Shown piece after piece: positions 28,140 through 31,223 of a stretch of 31,223 nt of DNA (positions are counted from its first letter, which is position 1; the number at the start of each line of letters is the position of its first letter). Made by a program: the position numbers and the translations under genes. This DNA comes from a virus. The notes below the pieces were generated by a model that was not told the DNA's origin, searched no databases, and saw nothing but the letters and a program-made list of their open reading frames with translations. Location of the stretch: the IMG/VR virus record IMGVR_UViG_3300001848_000574, positions 1-31,223 of that record; one strand, 5' to 3'.

Positions 28140-30713
28140 TTAAGCAAAAAAATCTTCCAATGAAGAACTCTTTTCTGTTTTCCAACCCATGCAATCTAGA
28201 ATAATGCGGATTGGTTCAAGAAACGCCTTTTCGAATTGTACATCATAATCAATATATTCGTCAAGCTGAAATTCTTTTGGAATTCTGGTAGGGAATGAAA
28301 TCACATCTTCTTTCATAGGATTCGGCATTTTGAGATAGGTAAATTTGATCTTTTCACCTTCTTGAATTTTTTGGTATTTCTTTTCTAGACCAAATTGTTT
28401 CAGGTGTTGATTGTATACAAGAGCACCACGAACATGAATTGGTGTACCTTTTTTGTAAAGAGTTACCGAATCGGAATAAGTATTTAGCCCATTCAGACCA
28501 CGTGGAAAAGATATTTCTTCTGGTGGTAACTTTTTAAATTCCTCTCTGAATTTGGCAATATACTCCTGCACTTCCGTTTCAGTACCAGTCATCATCAGTT
28601 GGATGGTAGACTTCATCTTTTCACGGATAGCAGATGGTGTGGAAGATTTAATCATTTCCAATCCCATGACTTTCATCTTAGGTTCAGAATAATGAACACC
28701 TTCATTGTTATACACATTTAGAATATATCGTTTCTTGGCCGTCCATACGCCTTTGTCGGACAAACCTTCACGTTTCATTTGCATCTTCTGATCGTAAGCC
28801 TTGACATAATCTGCCAATTCTTTATATGATTTATCAATATATGGTTGAATCTTTTCTTCACAAACTTTGTCCATGAAGTTGATAATTTTTTGTCTGTCAA
28901 TATTAGGAGAAACAGAATTCTTTTCGCCGGTGCCATAGACTTTATCAACCAAATCACCCATACGTAGATAGATCGAATCGGTATCAGATGCAATAACATA
29001 ATCACGGTTTTCTGTTTGTAGAACCTTGTTCATCCATTCGTTGATTTTGCCTTCGATCCAACGAATTGAGAGTTGACCCGCAGTAGTGACTCCCAGAGCC
29101 ATGCGTAGGTCATAAAACCTAAAATACTGGCTTCCCAAAGCACCGTAGGCAGAGTTGAGGGATACTTTCTTTGCAAGTTGTAGGTTGTTGTATCTGGCGA
29201 TTCGTTTTTCGTGTTCGTAGTAATTCGATTTATCTTTTTCATTCTCTTTCTCCTGTTGTGCTTTCAACATCATCTTTTTAAATTTCTTGCGATCTTCATA
29301 CATTTCTTCCAACATCTTTGGTAAGAAACCTTGAATATCGGTACGGAAAAATTGTCCGTTAGGTGTGATAGTTGCATCAGTAAGATTCGATGTATCAACA
29401 CCTTTCTTCAACATCTTTTCAACAGAAACACCTTGTGAAAGAATGTTTCGCATTTCTTGTGTATAATTGGAAGGATCAATTAATGTTTCGGGTGAAATAT
29501 TATACTGCATCATTAAGTGTGGATACAGACTGTTCAAGTCAAACGAAGCCACCCAATCGTGTTTTCCAACCTGAGGATCTTTTACATATGCACCTTCAAA
29601 TGCCGAATCTTTATCCTGCACTTCTCTTGGTGGCACAATAATGCCTTGGTTGTAGAGATATGAATAGGTCATTGAATCCCACATACGAGTCTGTGCAAAG
29701 ATATCTTCATAGTTGCATTTCGTATCATAGGCCAAAGTTAAACCAAGTTCAATCAACTTCAGTTTATCTTCCATCTTTTCAATCAGCAAAACGTCTTTGA
29801 TGTTATACTCAATGAATTTCTGGAAGTTCAACCTATAAAGTTGATGAAGGTTATCATACTCATCATATGATATTTTACTTTCGCCAATTTCCACGTTGGC
29901 GATATTATCCAAACGATATGATTCTTGTGATTTACCACCCGGCGCATACCATTTGTATAGTTCAATATAATCTAGTTGTTCAACACCAAGGAAACCATAT
30001 GCCGTCATTGCACGACCATTGATAACGGTCTTGCGTTCCGAAATAAAGTTCCAAGGTGACATTTTCTTGGCTTCATCTTCACCAAGAATTTTACGAAAAC
30101 GATTCACAAGATAAGGTACATCAAAGAACTTGGTGTTCCAACCAGTCAATACATCTGGTGTTCTGGCAATCCAAGCTGTGATGAAAGATTTACACAAAGA
30201 CCACTCATCTTTGCATTTGTGATATGTAATTGCATCAGGAGTTTCATTATTAAATTCACCACAACCCCAAACATGCATATGGCCACCAAGGGTTTTCCAA
30301 GCAATCGCAGTAATTGGTTCGTTAGCTAGATACGGATCAGGGAAACCATTTTCTGAACCAACCTCAATATCGATGATGGCCACATCAATTTTGTCTTGGT
30401 CCCACTCGACCATATCGGTGTGCTGTTCAGCAATGAAAGCATATTCATATCTGGTTTGACCATAAATTTTTGGTCCACCAGAAACACCATCAAATTTTTT
30501 GATGTAGTCTCTTGCATCATAGATAGAATCAAACTTCTTCTCTACCAGAGGTAGACCTTCAAGTGATCTATGTGTGGTTACTTTTGTGGCAGGCAAATAT
30601 AACTTAGGCTCGTAATCAATCTTGACCTTTACTTTTTTACCGCCACGAACACCACGATAAAGAATTTTGCCGCCAATAGATTGAACGTTTGTATAGAAAT
30701 TTTTTGTCATCAT
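28140..30713 (-). CDS. 43: family B replicative DNA polymerase (T4 gp43)
   Basis: An 857-residue polymerase with an N-terminal 3'-5' exonuclease and a C-terminal polymerase. Exo I Asp115/Glu117 (IIDIEVG), Exo II GWNTKFFDVPY (191-201), and Exo III YNIKDV (Asp307) are intact. The palm carries motif A SFDLNSLYP (Asp392), motif B KVSLNSAYG (516-524) and motif C ASDTDSIYL (Asp577, Asp579). The extreme C-terminus SSLEDFFA resembles a sliding-clamp-binding peptide. The gene is uninterrupted, without introns or inteins. It follows a small Sm-like gene with an ATGA overlap, under the perfect early promoter at 31058-31086. Confidence 0.97.
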   Translation of the reverse strand: MMTKNFYTNVQSIGGKILYRGVRGGKKVKVKIDYEPKLYLPATKVTTHRSLEGLPLVEKKFDSIYDARDYIKKFDGVSGGPKIYGQTRYEYAFIAEQHTDMVEWDQDKIDVAIIDIEVGSENGFPDPYLANEPITAIAWKTLGGHMHVWGCGEFNNETPDAITYHKCKDEWSLCKSFITAWIARTPDVLTGWNTKFFDVPYLVNRFRKILGEDEAKKMSPWNFISERKTVINGRAMTAYGFLGVEQLDYIELYKWYAPGGKSQESYRLDNIANVEIGESKISYDEYDNLHQLYRLNFQKFIEYNIKDVLLIEKMEDKLKLIELGLTLAYDTKCNYEDIFAQTRMWDSMTYSYLYNQGIIVPPREVQDKDSAFEGAYVKDPQVGKHDWVASFDLNSLYPHLMMQYNISPETLIDPSNYTQEMRNILSQGVSVEKMLKKGVDTSNLTDATITPNGQFFRTDIQGFLPKMLEEMYEDRKKFKKMMLKAQQEKENEKDKSNYYEHEKRIARYNNLQLAKKVSLNSAYGALGSQYFRFYDLRMALGVTTAGQLSIRWIEGKINEWMNKVLQTENRDYVIASDTDSIYLRMGDLVDKVYGTGEKNSVSPNIDRQKIINFMDKVCEEKIQPYIDKSYKELADYVKAYDQKMQMKREGLSDKGVWTAKKRYILNVYNNEGVHYSEPKMKVMGLEMIKSSTPSAIREKMKSTIQLMMTGTETEVQEYIAKFREEFKKLPPEEISFPRGLNGLNTYSDSVTLYKKGTPIHVRGALVYNQHLKQFGLEKKYQKIQEGEKIKFTYLKMPNPMKEDVISFPTRIPKEFQLDEYIDYDVQFEKAFLEPIRIILDCMGWKTEKSSSLEDFFA

Positions 30714-31018
30714 CCTGTAATAATTTTTTTGTCGCCGGGAAGAATTAGACCGAGACCAAAAATTTGTTCGTAATTTTTACAAAAGTCTGCGGCAGGAACA
30801 TAACAGTATACAACGTGTTCAAGCCTAAAGTCAATAGTTGCATCTTTGACTTCTTCAACGTATGTAGGAAAGGGTGCGAATCCAACATTTGGTTGTCCAT
30901 CTTTTCCACGCATAACTGCAACAAGCACAGGATTTTTAATGGTAATTTTACCACCATCACCAATCAATTCACCAATGATTTCTTCACCTGTAACCAATTT
31001 TAAAATACGAATATCCAT
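30710..31018 (-). CDS. Sm-like small protein upstream of DNA polymerase
   Basis: A 102-residue beta-rich protein: MDIRILKLVTGEEIIGELI, then ITIKNPVLVAVMR, PFPTYVEEV and VVYCYVPAADFCKNYEQIFGLG. The opening LKLxTGEEIIGE followed by I.NP matches the LSm/Sm-like small beta-barrel type known from T4-like phages of aquatic bacteria. Sm-like proteins bind RNA and assemble in rings, so a role in RNA binding or regulation of the following polymerase gene is possible, though not shown. AAGGA lies 7 nt upstream of the ATG. In T4, regA and the clamp genes are near gene 43; this protein is not similar to RegA. Confidence 0.75.
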   Translation of the reverse strand: MDIRILKLVTGEEIIGELIGDGGKITIKNPVLVAVMRGKDGQPNVGFAPFPTYVEEVKDATIDFRLEHVVYCYVPAADFCKNYEQIFGLGLILPGDKKIITG

Positions 31019-31037
31019 GATTATTCCTTTTTGTTGA

Positions 31038-31055
31038 GATATAAATACTTATATC
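31038..31055. repeat. inverted repeat at early/late promoter junction
   Basis: Perfect 7-bp arms GATATAA (31038-31044) and TTATATC (31049-31055) with a 4-bp spacer. It overlaps the plus-strand late box and the expected start of the minus-strand early transcript, so it could be an operator or an RNA hairpin in the leader. Confidence 0.55.
31040..31047 (+). promoter_or_regulatory. T4-like late promoter (TATAAATA), plus strand
   Basis: An exact TATAAATA on the plus strand, 57 bp before the ATG at 31105. It faces away from the replication operon and probably drives late synthesis of the secreted protein that leaves the window. Confidence 0.75.
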
Positions 31056-31057
31056 AC

Positions 31058-31086
31058 ATTATACAGTAAATGAATTTATTTGTCAA
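31058..31086 (-). promoter_or_regulatory. consensus sigma-70 early promoter
   Basis: On the minus strand, TTGACA (31086-31081), a 17-bp spacer and TATAAT (31063-31058): both hexamers are perfect. Transcription should begin around 31051 and read the Sm-like gene, DNA polymerase, uvsX and helicase. This is a strong host-type early promoter. Confidence 0.88.
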
Positions 31087-31104
31087 TACCTAAAAGGGAA
31101 AAAA

Positions 31105-31223
31105 ATGTTCAAGAAGTTCACCACTTTGGTGCTTTTTGTCATGGCTACATCATCGATGGCACAGACCATTGTAACTGATTCGACTTCAAATAGTAACACC
31201 AATAGCACCAGTTACTCAAAATC
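31105..31223 (+). CDS. secreted protein, C-terminus cut by window edge
   Basis: Only the first 39 residues are visible. They form a Sec signal peptide (MFKKFTTLVLFVMATSSMAQ, cleavage after SMA) followed by a Thr/Asn/Ser-rich mature start (TIVTDSTSNSNTNSTS). AAAAGGG lies before the ATG. It is the only plus-strand gene in the window and is under the late box at 31040-31047. Related proteins in T4-like aquatic phages often carry such Asn/Ser/Thr stretches; their role is unknown. The right edge of the window interrupts it. Confidence 0.7.
   Translation, partial: MFKKFTTLVLFVMATSSMAQTIVTDSTSNSNTNSTSYSK

Noticed and set aside
1-31223. tRNA genes, CRISPR arrays, introns in nrdA, nrdB or gene 43, integrase or attachment sites
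   Set aside because: I looked for cloverleaf-like segments, regular repeat-spacer patterns, and interruptions in conserved genes and found none; all large enzymes read through without a break.

Overview
The window is a compact tailed-phage genome segment, recognisably of the T4-like (Pantevenvirales-type) lineage. It carries T4-family gp43 DNA polymerase, UvsX recombinase, gp41 helicase, gp61 primase and RNase H, and T4-style late promoter boxes (TATAAATA and one-base variants). The host is probably a Gram-negative bacterium: there is an outer-membrane lipoprotein spanin and a consensus sigma-70 promoter. The DNA is AT-rich. I see no photosynthesis genes, tRNAs, introns or integrase. A marine or freshwater phage of a heterotrophic bacterium fits best, but the host cannot be named from sequence alone. 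Almost everything reads on the minus strand (right to left), with ATGA or other short start/stop overlaps. The largest gap between genes is about 105 bp, so no stretch over 300 bp lacks a gene.

Layout in transcription order. (1) 31086-24305: a perfect TTGACA-N17-TATAAT promoter drives an Sm-like small protein, DNA polymerase, UvsX, a small conserved protein, gp41 helicase and a DUF4338 (DruA-like) protein. A late-type promoter in the same intergenic region points the other way, to a secreted protein that runs off the right edge. (2) 24282-18268: a PD-(D/E)XK nuclease-like protein, then a seven-gene glycan block: a family 2 glycosyltransferase, further glycosyltransferase-like proteins, a methyltransferase, an APH/choline-kinase-like kinase and a nucleotidyltransferase-HAD fusion. 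(3) 18212-10315: a late promoter followed by probable virion genes. Four of their proteins begin with a short segment resembling the T4 capsid targeting sequence; two of those four are enzymes (a ligase-like nucleotidyltransferase, and a cytidylyltransferase-like plus P-loop kinase fusion). Two or three others are modular, repeat-bearing, lysine/glutamate-rich proteins of prohead-core type. An Ig-like structural protein with its own promoter and a UUCG-loop terminator also lies here. (4) 10314-7140: a lysis region with a two-component spanin, a GH19 endolysin and several small membrane or secreted proteins. (5) 7133-1: a probable sigma-70 promoter, then primase, ThyX, a MazG-like pyrophosphatase, NrdA, a membrane fatty-acid desaturase, a thioredoxin, NrdB, a zinc-ribbon protein, a GIY-YIG protein, an unknown protein and RNase H, which is cut by the window edge.

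Together the early and middle genes make dNTPs and replicate DNA, while the late genes build the capsid, load proteins into it and lyse the cell. The most unusual points are: a possible set of DNA/RNA end-processing enzymes packaged inside the capsid; a nested reading frame with its own Shine-Dalgarno sequence inside one of those enzyme genes (15433-15747); a fatty-acid desaturase embedded in the ribonucleotide reductase operon; and a self-contained phospho-glycan pathway.
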